Shown here piece by piece: positions 8,731-16,542 of a stretch of 64,000 nucleotides of DNA; the stretch's first letter is position 1, and each line of letters starts with the position of its first letter. This DNA comes from Chloroflexota bacterium (GTDB lineage: Bacteria > Chloroflexota > Anaerolineae > Aggregatilineales > Phototrophicaceae). The position numbers and the translations under genes were made by a program. Below the pieces are notes generated by a model, which searched no databases, was not told the DNA's origin, and was given only the letters and a program-made list of their open reading frames with translations. The stretch is from NCBI GenBank assembly GCA_028875185.1, contig JAPPFH010000023.1, forward strand, positions 34,866 to 98,865, read 5' to 3'.

Positions 8731-8746
8731 CTGATTGGGGTAAGCG

Positions 8747-8953
8747 CTGGAGTATAGCAAGGAATCAGCTATCGAATCAGAAGGCGGAATCGCTCGTCTG
8801 GAAGGGCGGGTTGATTGGGCGATGTCGCATTTGGCGACAAAAGCTGATATCGCGGAATTGCGCGGAACGTCGCGTATCCTGATTGCGCTGAATATCGGAA
8901 TCGCTTTAGCAATTCTGTCTTTGTTATTTGACTGGCTGCCGGCCGCCGTTTGA
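8747..8953 (+). CDS. Possible small coiled-coil/membrane protein (non-ATG start)
   Basis: An open frame after the tRNA reads as a sensible protein: a coiled-coil part (IARLEGRVDWAMSHLATKADIAEL) followed by one transmembrane helix (about ILIALNIGIALAILSLLF), and it ends in TGA. This pattern resembles small DUF1640-like coiled-coil membrane proteins. No ATG, GTG or TTG precedes the coiled coil in frame. A CTG at 8747 with GGGG seven bases upstream is the best full-length start; an ATG at 8822 would give 43 residues. It could also be a remnant that lost its start. Confidence 0.35.
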   Translation: MEYSKESAIESEGGIARLEGRVDWAMSHLATKADIAELRGTSRILIALNIGIALAILSLLFDWLPAAV

Positions 8954-9017
8954 GACACCTGCCGAGTTGTCTATCCTAATCCAGCTTATGTCAATACTCT
9001 TGAAGGAAGGCTAGTAC

Positions 9018-9182
9018 GTGGCGAAGCATAAGCGCAATATCTGGGAAGAATTGCTGGAGTTGGGTCGGCGGGTTCTCAAAGAGATTGACGATTTGCTTGA
9101 TCCGCGAGCGCCTCAACCGCGTAAGCCGGCGCGCGTTCCGGTTCCCGCTGGCAAGCGGCCAAATCGGCGAGAGCGCGAATAG
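9018..9182 (+). CDS. Small basic hypothetical protein (54 aa)
   Basis: A GTG-initiated ORF of 54 codons with a very strong ribosome-binding site (GAAGGAAGG, 8 bases before the start). The N-terminal half is an amphipathic helix (NIWEELLELGRRVLKEIDDLL) and the C-terminal half is Pro/Arg-rich and basic. It ends 26 bases before a good intrinsic terminator, which supports a real short gene. No homologue is recognised. Confidence 0.5.
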   Translation: MAKHKRNIWEELLELGRRVLKEIDDLLDPRAPQPRKPARVPVPAGKRPNRRERE

Positions 9183-9208
9183 ACTTTCGACTTGGTATAA
9201 GTGTTGAT

Positions 9209-9240
9209 AGCGCAGTTCGATCGGACTGCGCTTTTGCTTT
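9209..9240 (+). terminator. Intrinsic terminator after the 54-aa gene
   Basis: An 8-bp perfect stem (AGCGCAGT / ACTGCGCT) with an 8-base loop is followed by TTTTGCTTT. It would end transcription from the tRNA/small-gene side before the dipeptidase gene. Confidence 0.8.
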
Positions 9241-9326
9241 CCCCTCGCTAGCAGTTAACCCAGACAGTTGCATCGCATTCCATTTGCTGACATCATTTAC
9301 GCGCCGAACGTAACTGGAGGGAGACA

Positions 9327-10373
9327 ATGCCCGAATTCTCTATTTTCGATGGCCACAACGATACGCTCTTGCGCTTTATTCAAGATGATGTGACATACAA
9401 AGACTTCTTCCGCGAATTGGATAGCGGCCACATCGACCTGGTTCGCGCGCGTCGCGGTGGCTTCGCCGGCGGCTTCTTCGCAGTCTGGACGCCGAACGAG
9501 CAGCGAATCGCGCCCGACAGCATGCCCGATACCGCCAAACCCTTCACCCCGCCAGCGGTCGATTGCGAATTCGCCAGGAGCGTCGCGTTGAGCATGTCGG
9601 CCGATCTTTTTAGAATTGAAGCGGAATCGAACGGGCAGGTCAAGGTCGTGCGCGCAGCCGCTGAATTGGAGCGCTGCATTAGGTCGGGCGTCTTCGCGGC
9701 GATTCTGCACTTTGAAGGGGCGGAAGCCATTGATGAAGACCTTAACGCGCTGGAAGTCTTTTACCGCGCCGGGCTGCGCTCGCTCGGCATAGTCTGGAGC
9801 CGCCCCACGATCTTTGCCCATGGCGTGCCCATCGCCTTCCCCTCATCGCCCGATATCGGGCCCGGCTTGACCGACGCCGGGAAGCGCCTCGTCCGGCGCT
9901 GCAACGAGTTGGGCATCATGATCGACCTGTCGCACATGAACGAGAAAGGCTTCTGGGATGTGGCCGCCATTAGCGACGCGCCCCTGGTCGCCACGCATTC
10001 CAACGTCCACGCGCTCTGCCCGATATCGCGCAATTTGACCGACAAGCAGTTGGATGCGATCAGAGCCTCGGACGGGATGGTCGGTTTGAACTTCGCCACC
10101 GGATTCCTCAACGAAGACGGCTCCTGGGACGCTGATCGCCCGCTGGATGTGATGGTGCGGCATCTCGATTATCTGGTGGAGCGGCTGGGCGAATCCCGCG
10201 TCGGCTTGGGCTCCGATTATGATGGCGCGCGCGTGCCGAACGCTGTCGGCGATGTCTCCAAGCTGCCGAATCTGATCGCCGCCTTACAAGCCGCCGGTTA
10301 CAACGACGCGCTTCTGCATAAGCTGACGCATCGGAATTGGCTGCGCGTCCTGCGCCAAACCTGGGGCGCTTAG
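9327..10373 (+). CDS. Membrane dipeptidase, peptidase family M19
   Basis: A 348-residue zinc dipeptidase of the renal-dipeptidase family. The binuclear metal site is readable: FDGHNDT at residues 7-13 (His-x-Asp), the bridging Glu in LHFEGAE, histidines in LSHMNEKGFWD and ATHSNVHA, and GLGSDYDG near the C-terminus. The segment PISRNLTDKQLDAI is also characteristic. It hydrolyses dipeptides, often with D-amino acid tolerance; there is no signal peptide, so it is probably cytoplasmic. A GGAGGGAG ribosome-binding site precedes the ATG. It stands alone behind a terminator. Confidence 0.92.
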   Translation: MPEFSIFDGHNDTLLRFIQDDVTYKDFFRELDSGHIDLVRARRGGFAGGFFAVWTPNEQRIAPDSMPDTAKPFTPPAVDCEFARSVALSMSADLFRIEAESNGQVKVVRAAAELERCIRSGVFAAILHFEGAEAIDEDLNALEVFYRAGLRSLGIVWSRPTIFAHGVPIAFPSSPDIGPGLTDAGKRLVRRCNELGIMIDLSHMNEKGFWDVAAISDAPLVATHSNVHALCPISRNLTDKQLDAIRASDGMVGLNFATGFLNEDGSWDADRPLDVMVRHLDYLVERLGESRVGLGSDYDGARVPNAVGDVSKLPNLIAALQAAGYNDALLHKLTHRNWLRVLRQTWGA

Positions 10374-10734
10374 GTTCTGTTTTTGCCGCAGCGCTCGCCG
10401 TAAGATCGCCATGTAGGGGCGAGCCATTGGGTCGCCCGCTGAATTGCTGCAGGCGTAGGGGCGAGCCCGCTTCCGCCATTTACAGGCTAAGCGCCGTATG
10501 TTAGGGTCTACATCAGACCAGACGAGAGCAAGCATATTATGAAAGCTAATCGCGTCCCGGGTTTCGGGGTGGCCCGCTCTTTCCTTATGTAGCGCATAGC
10601 GCCAGCTTGCTTCGCGCTCCCTCGCGACTTACACCGATACTCCCACTGACAATCCAAGAGACAGCCTTTCCCGTTTGCCGCGCGCAAAACGCGCGATTCG
10701 TCTTTCCACATATGACAAGGAAATCTAAGAGCCA
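10374..10734. other. Intergenic region and leuS leader
   Basis: No coding capacity was found. The first 100 bases hold a palindromic repeat (10416-10437) and a half copy near 10455-10468. The part nearer leuS contains GGGGTGGCCCGC (around 10566-10577), which vaguely recalls a T-box sequence, but there is no room or sequence for stem I, so it is not called as a T-box. A hairpin-forming CGCGCAAAACGCGCG lies near 10681-10695. Confidence 0.4.
10416..10437. repeat. Palindromic dispersed repeat, copy A
   Basis: GGGCGAGCC-ATT-GGGTCGCCC forms a hairpin (one G-G mismatch) preceded by TGTAG. The same unit, with a perfect palindrome and flanking CTGTAGGGGCGA, occurs in inverted orientation at 24364-24388. 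A half copy (GTAGGGGCGAGCC) lies about 40 bases downstream. Confidence 0.6.
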
Positions 10735-13506
10735 ATGACTGAGATCTATCAACCACATGCGATAGAAGTGAAGTGGCAGAAGCGCTGGGACGACAGCCAG
10801 CTCTATCGCTCAAAAGTGGATTGGAGCAAGCCCAAGCATTATGCCTTGACCATGCTGCCTTATCCATCGGGCGACTTGCATATCGGCCACTGGTTCGCCA
10901 TGACGCCATCGGACGCGCGCGCCCGCTGGATGCGCATGCGTGGTTACAATGTGCTCTTCCCGATGGGCTTTGACGCCTTTGGCTTGCCGGCGGAGCAAGC
11001 GGCCATCTCCCGCAATATCCACCCTTGGAAGTGGACCTACGCCAATATCGAGCGCATGCGCGAACAACTGCGCAGCATGGGCGCCATGTTCGATTGGGAG
11101 CGCGAAGCCATCTCTTGCACACCGGAATACTACAAATGGTCGGAATGGTTCTTCAAGAGATTCTACGAGCGCGGCGTCGCCTACCGCGGCTCGGCTTTGG
11201 TGAACTGGTCCGAGACGCTGCAAACCGTGCTGGCGAATGAGCAGGTCATCGATGGCAAGGACGAACGCACCGGGCAGCCGGTCGTGCACAAGATGATGGA
11301 GCAGTGGTTCTTTCGGATTACCAAGTACGCTGATGAGCTGCTGAACTTCGAGCCGCTGGATTGGCCTGAATCAATCAAGATCATGCAGACAAACTGGATC
11401 GGCCGCAGCGAAGGCGCGCGCGCTACTTTCCACACGGAAAAGGGCGGGCATCCGATCGAGATCTACACCACCCGGCCGGACACGCTCTGGGGCGCCACCT
11501 TCATGGTGCTGGCGCCGGAGCACGATCTGGTCGAGCGGATTACGACAGACGAGCGGCGCGCGGCGGTCGAGGCTTATATCGAGCGGACGGCGCTGGAGAC
11601 CGAAATCGAGCGCATGGTCGAAGACCGCGAAAAGACCGGGGTCTTCACCGGCGCTTACGCCATCAACCCGGTGAATGACGAGCGCATCCCGATATGGATC
11701 GCTGATTATGTGATGATCACCTATGGGACGGGCGCGATCATGGCGGTGCCAGCGCACGACCAGCGCGACTTCGAATTCGCCCGCGCCCACGACCTGCCAG
11801 CGCGCGTCGTAATCCAGCCCGGTGACGCTGGCGCGCCGCTCGACGGCGAGACCATGAGCGAAGCATACGATGGACCGGGCCTCATGGTCAACTCGGACGC
11901 GATGGACGGTAGCGAGAGTACCTGGGCAAAAGGCCGGAAGAACCCGGCGATCAACCGCGTCATTGACTGGCTGGAAGAAACGGGCAAGGGAGCGGAAGCG
12001 GTCAACTACCGTTTGCGCGATTGGCTGATCAGCCGGCAGCGTTATTGGGGCGGGCCCATCCCGATGATGTTCGACGGCGATGAAATCATCCCCGTGCCCG
12101 ATGCGGACTTGCCGGTCGAATTGCCGGAAGATGTCGATTTTCTGCCGACCGGACGCAGTCCGCTAACCTATCACGAGCCCTTCTTCAAAGTGGATGAGAC
12201 TCGCCGCCGCGAGACCGATACCCTCGATACCTTCATGTGTTCGTCCTGGTATCAGCTGCGCTATCTGTCGCCAAAATGCGATACCGCGCCCTTTGACCCG
12301 GAAGAAGCGGCTTACTGGCTGCCCGTCGACGTCTACACCGGCGGCGCCGAACACGCGGTGATGCACCTGCTATACACCCGTTTTTTCACCAAGGTACTGC
12401 GCGATATCGGCGTGTTTGAAGACGCGGCGGACGCAATGCGCAAGCATGGGCGCGACCCGGATGGCGCCTTTGATGAGCCAATGACCGTGCTGCGCAATCA
12501 GGGGCAAGTGCTGGGCGGCGAACGGCAGGGCGATTTTGTGTTGTGCAGCGGGGCGCGGGTCGGCGGCAAAATGCTGGCGGACCGCGTCGAAGTTGCCGAT
12601 TGGAATCAAGTGCCGGCCGGCTTTGACGGCGTCTTCGGCGAGATCGCCCACCGCACGGAAAATGTGCTGCATGTGGATATGGCCGGCATCACTCAATTCG
12701 TTGAGGTCCAGCCCGATGCCGAGATCATCATTCCCGATATCGCCGGCGAGAACAATGTGAATCAACTGCGGCATCACCTGGATATCCAGCGCATGTCGAA
12801 GAGCAAAGGCAACGTGGTCAACCCCGACGAACTCGTCGCTGAATACGGCGCCGATGTCGTGCGCTGCTACTTGATGTTCAACTTTGATTGGCAAAAGGGC
12901 GGTCCCTGGAACGAAAACAATATCAAGGGTCCCCAGGGCTGGCTGCAAGATGTCTGGAAGATTGCGGAGACGGGCGCGCCCAGCGCGCCGGGCGATGCCG
13001 CCGCGGAAAGGGATATCGAACGCAAACTGCATCAGACTATCGCGGTAGTAAATCGCGGCTTGGAAGACTTCAGCTTCAATACCGCCATCGCCGAACAGAT
13101 GAAATTCAAAAACGCCTTGCGGGCGGCGCTGCGCGATGGCGGGATCGGCGCGGCGATGTGGCGCAACCTGATGAACCAGACTATACGCTTGCTGGCGCCG
13201 TTCGCGCCCCATATCGCCGAAGAATTGTGGGCGCGCCTGGGCTGGGACTACAGCGTGCATACGCAGCCCTGGCCCGAGTATGACGTGGAGAAAGCGCGCG
13301 AAGAGATGGTGGACTTGGTCGTGATGATCAATGGCAAGCCGCGCGAAACGATTGATGTCGCCGTGGATATCACGCAGGAGCAGGCGCAGGAACTGGCGCT
13401 GGCGAGCGGCGCCGCGCAGCGCTTGTTGGCTGGCAAGACGCCGAAGCGGACCGTCTATATTCCCGGGCGCAATGGCAGCGACCCGAAAGTGAATATCGTG
13501 GTCTAA
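10735..13506 (+). CDS. leuS: Leucine--tRNA ligase
   Basis: A 923-residue class I aminoacyl-tRNA synthetase. The HIGH signature occurs as LHIGHW at about residues 49-54 and the KMSKS signature as RMSKSKGNVVNP at about 687. The CP1 editing domain is present (TTRPDTLWGATFMVLAPEH; later GTGAIMAVPAHDQRDFEFA). LeuS-specific features include the catalytic CSSWYQLRYLSP and YTGGAEHAVMHLLY segments. An ~80-residue region between about 560 and 685 is the leucyl-specific insertion, apparently longer than usual. It charges tRNA-Leu in the cytoplasm. ATG is preceded by AAGGAAATCTAAGAG. There is no same-strand neighbour within 360 bases upstream. Confidence 0.97.
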   Translation: MTEIYQPHAIEVKWQKRWDDSQLYRSKVDWSKPKHYALTMLPYPSGDLHIGHWFAMTPSDARARWMRMRGYNVLFPMGFDAFGLPAEQAAISRNIHPWKWTYANIERMREQLRSMGAMFDWEREAISCTPEYYKWSEWFFKRFYERGVAYRGSALVNWSETLQTVLANEQVIDGKDERTGQPVVHKMMEQWFFRITKYADELLNFEPLDWPESIKIMQTNWIGRSEGARATFHTEKGGHPIEIYTTRPDTLWGATFMVLAPEHDLVERITTDERRAAVEAYIERTALETEIERMVEDREKTGVFTGAYAINPVNDERIPIWIADYVMITYGTGAIMAVPAHDQRDFEFARAHDLPARVVIQPGDAGAPLDGETMSEAYDGPGLMVNSDAMDGSESTWAKGRKNPAINRVIDWLEETGKGAEAVNYRLRDWLISRQRYWGGPIPMMFDGDEIIPVPDADLPVELPEDVDFLPTGRSPLTYHEPFFKVDETRRRETDTLDTFMCSSWYQLRYLSPKCDTAPFDPEEAAYWLPVDVYTGGAEHAVMHLLYTRFFTKVLRDIGVFEDAADAMRKHGRDPDGAFDEPMTVLRNQGQVLGGERQGDFVLCSGARVGGKMLADRVEVADWNQVPAGFDGVFGEIAHRTENVLHVDMAGITQFVEVQPDAEIIIPDIAGENNVNQLRHHLDIQRMSKSKGNVVNPDELVAEYGADVVRCYLMFNFDWQKGGPWNENNIKGPQGWLQDVWKIAETGAPSAPGDAAAERDIERKLHQTIAVVNRGLEDFSFNTAIAEQMKFKNALRAALRDGGIGAAMWRNLMNQTIRLLAPFAPHIAEELWARLGWDYSVHTQPWPEYDVEKAREEMVDLVVMINGKPRETIDVAVDITQEQAQELALASGAAQRLLAGKTPKRTVYIPGRNGSDPKVNIVV

Positions 13507-13589
13507 AGCAATTCCCGCCTTGCTGCCTTATGGCGGGGCGGGAACTGGTCTTCAGCTTCTGTGTGGCGCTGAAGCCCTTCCCCTTTTAT

Positions 13590-13610
13590 GGGGTCGCGTA
13601 GACACTGACC
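13590..13610 (+). repeat. Dispersed GTAGACACT repeat
   Basis: GGGGTCGCGTAGACACTGACC here is close to the reverse complement of two units near 24231-24285 (AGCGTCTACGCGACG and TTAGTGTCTACGCTACCC). It lies just after leuS. Confidence 0.45.
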
Positions 13611-13661
13611 GCCAACACTGACCCGCCGGGGCGGGGTTGGGGTGAGGATAGGTGGCCCGCC

Positions 13662-14510
13662 TCAGCCACAGCCCCCGCGCAGCACCTTGCGATGATACCG
13701 GCTGACGAAACCGGTCTTGCCTTCGAATTCAATCTTGTACCAGAAGCCGCTGATCTGGAGCGCAGGCACCTCGGAATTCTGCCAGACCAAGCCGATGATT
13801 TCGCCGGCTGGATGGTCGCGCAAGAAGAGCGTCTCGAGAAGTTTGATCATGCAGCCGTCCAGCGGGATGCCATTAATTGAGGGCAGCGCGTCCGCTTCCG
13901 GTGTTGCTGGCGGAGCTGATTCCGGAGGCATGTCGGATTGCAGCAGCACCACAGTGCCGGCGCCGTAGATCGCGCCACAAGTCATGCCGTCGCGCTCATA
14001 GGCTTCCAGCTCAACCAACATCCGCGGCGAGTGTTTGGCATCGAAAAAGACGAAGCTGCCGTATTCTTGGAAGCACACTTCCAAACCTGGGGGGACGTTG
14101 CCCCAAACATCCACAGCGTCCAAAAACTTTGGTCGGAGCCTGTCTGATTGGCTGATGCCCCTTGCGCCCACCATTTGGCATTGCGTGGATGGTAAATAAT
14201 CAAAGACGGTTACATGGGATGGCAGGTAGCGGCAAGTCGACCCTGTGATGCGATCGCTGCTCGCTGCTTTGCTGCCGCTTCCGCTATCGGCGCTGTGATC
14301 CCGCTCGCCACTTCCCGAGTCTCCCGAGCTGCTCGGCCTATCCTCGTCCGGCTCTTGGGGGCAAAACTCCTGCTGGCCCAAAAAGCATTGGTCCGCATCG
14401 GAGAGCGTATCCTGCGTCAGCGCCGGCAGCGCCGCGATGAGCAGCAGCGCAACCATAAAGCCGCAACGCAGCGCCGCGCAAGTTAAGCGCATGACAGAAT
14501 TATTATTCAT
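13662..14510 (-). CDS. Secreted protein with conserved Cys-containing module and C-terminal SH3-like domain
   Basis: A signal peptide (hydrophobic CGFMVALLLIAALPALT) is followed by a Ser/Gly/Asp-rich linker at about 50-90. Next comes a ~110-residue module with CRYLP, AVDVWGNVPPGLEVCF, FFDAKHSPRML and GTVVLLQSD, and then an SH3b-like domain (LFLRDHPAGEIIGLVWQNSEVPAL... WYKIEFEGKTGFVSRYH). SH3b domains commonly bind cell-wall or surface material. The same module-plus-SH3 order recurs at the end of the beta-helix protein at 44381-46414. ATG at 14510 has GGAGACTTCAA upstream and is preferred to an upstream in-frame start at 14537. Confidence 0.65.
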   Translation of the reverse strand: MNNNSVMRLTCAALRCGFMVALLLIAALPALTQDTLSDADQCFLGQQEFCPQEPDEDRPSSSGDSGSGERDHSADSGSGSKAASSDRITGSTCRYLPSHVTVFDYLPSTQCQMVGARGISQSDRLRPKFLDAVDVWGNVPPGLEVCFQEYGSFVFFDAKHSPRMLVELEAYERDGMTCGAIYGAGTVVLLQSDMPPESAPPATPEADALPSINGIPLDGCMIKLLETLFLRDHPAGEIIGLVWQNSEVPALQISGFWYKIEFEGKTGFVSRYHRKVLRGGCG

Positions 14511-14671
14511 TTGAAGTCTCCCTACTGTAGGAATCATATTCCACTCTAGTTTTGAATGCGGATTTCGGCAACAATTTTAGTGTTGCCTTTGCCAAATCCG
14601 ACAGAAGCGGCCGCGGCGGCAAAGCCTGCGCCAAGGGTTGGCGGCGTCGATTGCGCCTGGCGTCGCGCCGC

Positions 14672-14699
14672 TTGCGATTTCCTGGCAATTGGTTATACT
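14672..14699 (+). promoter_or_regulatory. Candidate promoter of the selenoprotein gene
   Basis: TTGCGA, a 16-base spacer and TATACT lie 40 bases before the selenoprotein ATG. The same -35 hexamer is used by the candidate promoter at 47345. Confidence 0.5.
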
Positions 14700-14739
14700 T
14701 GGGGCATCGGCCGCTGTATCGATTAGAAAGGATCCTATC

Positions 14740-15033
14740 ATGCAAGAGGGTGGAATGGATATTGTCGTCAAGTATTGCGCGACTTGAGGACACCAACCCA
14801 ATGCCGTCAGTTTGACGGACGAAATTCTGAACGAACGTGAAATCGAATACTTTATCAGCAGTTGGACCTTGATTCCGAGCACCGGCGGCGTCTTTGATGT
14901 CACGGTGAATGGAGAGCTGGTTTTCTCCAAGCACGAGGTAGGCCGTCATGCGGAGCCGGGTGAAGTGCGCGCCGGTATCTTAAAGGCGCTGGAAACCGTC
15001 CGCCCCGCCGATTCCGAGCTTGTCAGCAAGTAA
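14740..15033 (+). CDS. Rdx/SelW-family selenoprotein (in-frame UGA = selenocysteine)
   Basis: Read through TGA at 14785-14787, the gene gives 97 residues. It opens with a beta strand (MDIVVKY) followed by Cys13-Ala-Thr-Sec16 (KYCATU), the CxxU redox motif of SelW/Rdx thioredoxin-like proteins. It continues with the family's LIPSTGGVFDVTVNGELVF and the C-terminal EPGEVRAGILKAL. The frame is continuous on both sides of the TGA, and the part after the TGA has no ATG start of its own (only a TTG at 14812). AAAGGA lies 7 bases before the ATG. A 6-bp hairpin follows the TGA at SECIS distance and an intrinsic terminator follows the gene. A redox role is known for the family; the partner is unknown. 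Confidence 0.85.
14804..14818 (+). promoter_or_regulatory. Candidate bacterial SECIS hairpin
   Basis: CCGTCA-GTT-TGACGG forms a perfect 6-bp stem with a 3-base loop containing G. The loop starts 22 bases after the UGA, within the spacing expected for SelB-binding bacterial SECIS elements. It lies inside the coding sequence. Confidence 0.7.
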
Positions 15034-15078
15034 CACTCCGCGCTTTGCGAATTTGAATTCGCAACTCGCCAATTATCG

Positions 15079-15120
15079 AAAACCGCGCCGTCAAGCGCAA
15101 GTTGGCGGGCGGTTTTTCTT
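15079..15120 (+). terminator. Intrinsic terminator after the selenoprotein gene
   Basis: AACCGC-GCC pairs with GGC-GGGCGGTT around a loop of about 14 bases, followed by TTTTTCTTT. Confidence 0.75.
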
Positions 15121-15265
15121 TGGGACAAGCCCGGCAATTGCTTGGCAGTCAAGCGCTTATGTTGTAGACTAAAGGTGTGGAAACTGCTGACGCGGGTTCT
15201 AACGCGGTTCGTGTTCAGCATAGAAGTGCCAGTCAATTTATACTCCCAAAGGAGGGTGGTTCAAA

Positions 15266-16303
15266 ATGAAACGTCTTGTATTGGTAGCGCTACTTATCTT
15301 TGCCGTGCTTGTCGTCAGCTCTGGGCTTGCGGCGGCGCAGGACGGGCACATCGTCCAGCGCATTCGCGACCGCGGGGAATTGATCTGTGGCGTGAACTCG
15401 GTACTGCCGGGCTTCGGCACACAGAATGACGCCGGCGATTTTGAAGGATTTGATGTCGACATTTGCCGCGCAGTCGCCGCCGCGATACTGGGCGACGCCA
15501 ACGCGATTGCATTCCGCCCGCTTGCCGCTGCCGAGCGCCCGACCGCCTTGGCCAGTGGCGAGATTGACATGCTCAGCCGCAACACCACCTGGACGCTCAG
15601 CCGTGATACCGAATGGGGCGCCACCTTTGGTCCCACGACCTTCTATGATGGTCAGGGCATCATGGTCAAGATCGACTTTGGCGTCAGCACCATTGACGAG
15701 CTCGGAGAAGAAAGCATCGTCATGTGCGCCACTGCCGGCACCACCACCGAACTGAACATTACGGACAAAGCCAACGCGCTCGGCGCCGATTGGGAACTGA
15801 ATACATTCCCCGACTTCGACGCCATTATGGATGCCTACGAAGCTGGCGCCTGCGACGCCTTCACCAGCGACATCAGCAGCTTGGTCTCGCGCAAAGCCAC
15901 CTCGGCTGATCCGGCCGCGCATGTGATTCTGCCGGGCGCCATCAGCAAGGAGCCTCTGGGGCCGGTCAGCCCGCAGAACGACGCCAACTTCGCCGACATT
16001 ATCCGCTGGGTGGTGTGGGGATTGTTGACCGCGGAAGAATTCGGCATCGACAGCATGAACATCGGCGATTACATGGATAGCGATGACGCCGGAATCGGGC
16101 GCCTGCTTGGCTTGGGCGACAATGTGGCCGGCGACTACCTCGGCATCAACGATCAGTTCATGGTTGACGTGATCACGCAGATGGGCAACTACGGCGAGAT
16201 CTTTGATCGCAACCTGGGTCCGGATACGATCTTCGGCCTGGAACGCGGATTCAACGACCTGTGGACGAACGGCGGCTTGATGTACGCGGCGCCCTTCCGT
16301 TAA
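15266..16303 (+). CDS. aapJ: General L-amino acid ABC transporter, substrate-binding protein
   Basis: The 345-residue protein has a cleavable signal peptide (MKRLVLVALLIFAVLVVSSGLAAAQ). The mature part matches AapJ-type binding proteins: LICGVNSVLPGFG, GFDVDICRAVAAA, SGEIDMLSRNTTWTLSRDTEWG and YDGQGIMV. It captures amino acids outside the membrane and delivers them to the AapQM permeases. AAAGGAGGGTGG gives a very strong ribosome-binding site. A terminator directly after the gene, before the permeases, would let this component be made in excess. No lipobox Cys is present, so in a monoderm-like envelope its retention would need another anchor. Confidence 0.92.
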   Translation: MKRLVLVALLIFAVLVVSSGLAAAQDGHIVQRIRDRGELICGVNSVLPGFGTQNDAGDFEGFDVDICRAVAAAILGDANAIAFRPLAAAERPTALASGEIDMLSRNTTWTLSRDTEWGATFGPTTFYDGQGIMVKIDFGVSTIDELGEESIVMCATAGTTTELNITDKANALGADWELNTFPDFDAIMDAYEAGACDAFTSDISSLVSRKATSADPAAHVILPGAISKEPLGPVSPQNDANFADIIRWVVWGLLTAEEFGIDSMNIGDYMDSDDAGIGRLLGLGDNVAGDYLGINDQFMVDVITQMGNYGEIFDRNLGPDTIFGLERGFNDLWTNGGLMYAAPFR

Positions 16304-16333
16304 GTCGGCGGGCGTAAAAGTCTGAGATTGAAG

Positions 16334-16367
16334 AGGCGCGTCATCGGTCAGGTGGCGCGCCTTTTTT
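16334..16367 (+). terminator. Intrinsic (probably partial) terminator between aapJ and aapQ
   Basis: AGGCGCG pairs with CGCGCCT, with an additional CA/TG pair toward the loop, and is followed by TTTTTT. It sits inside the transport operon. Confidence 0.75.
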
Positions 16368-16542
16368 CATAATCAGGTTAAGCCTGCATGGCGAAGAATT
16401 CTCAATTTGCAAAACCGTGAAGTTTTCGAGCAACAGACCCTGCAAGGCAAAATTTGTCTTATCCGCCTCTTTTGAATAAAATTGTTGCATTACGCTGACC
16501 AGCCTGGCTGTGTGATTCCTTAATCCGTGCGGGCGTAAGCTA

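Noticed and set aside
10540-10600. Possible T-box riboswitch before leuS
   Set aside because: Only a GGGTGG-like string is present; there is no stem I with a leucine specifier, the spacing is too short and no terminator/antiterminator pair could be drawn.
14812-15033. 73-residue ORF starting at TTG
   Set aside because: It is the part of the selenoprotein gene after the UGA; the missing N-terminal redox motif is encoded in the same frame just upstream.
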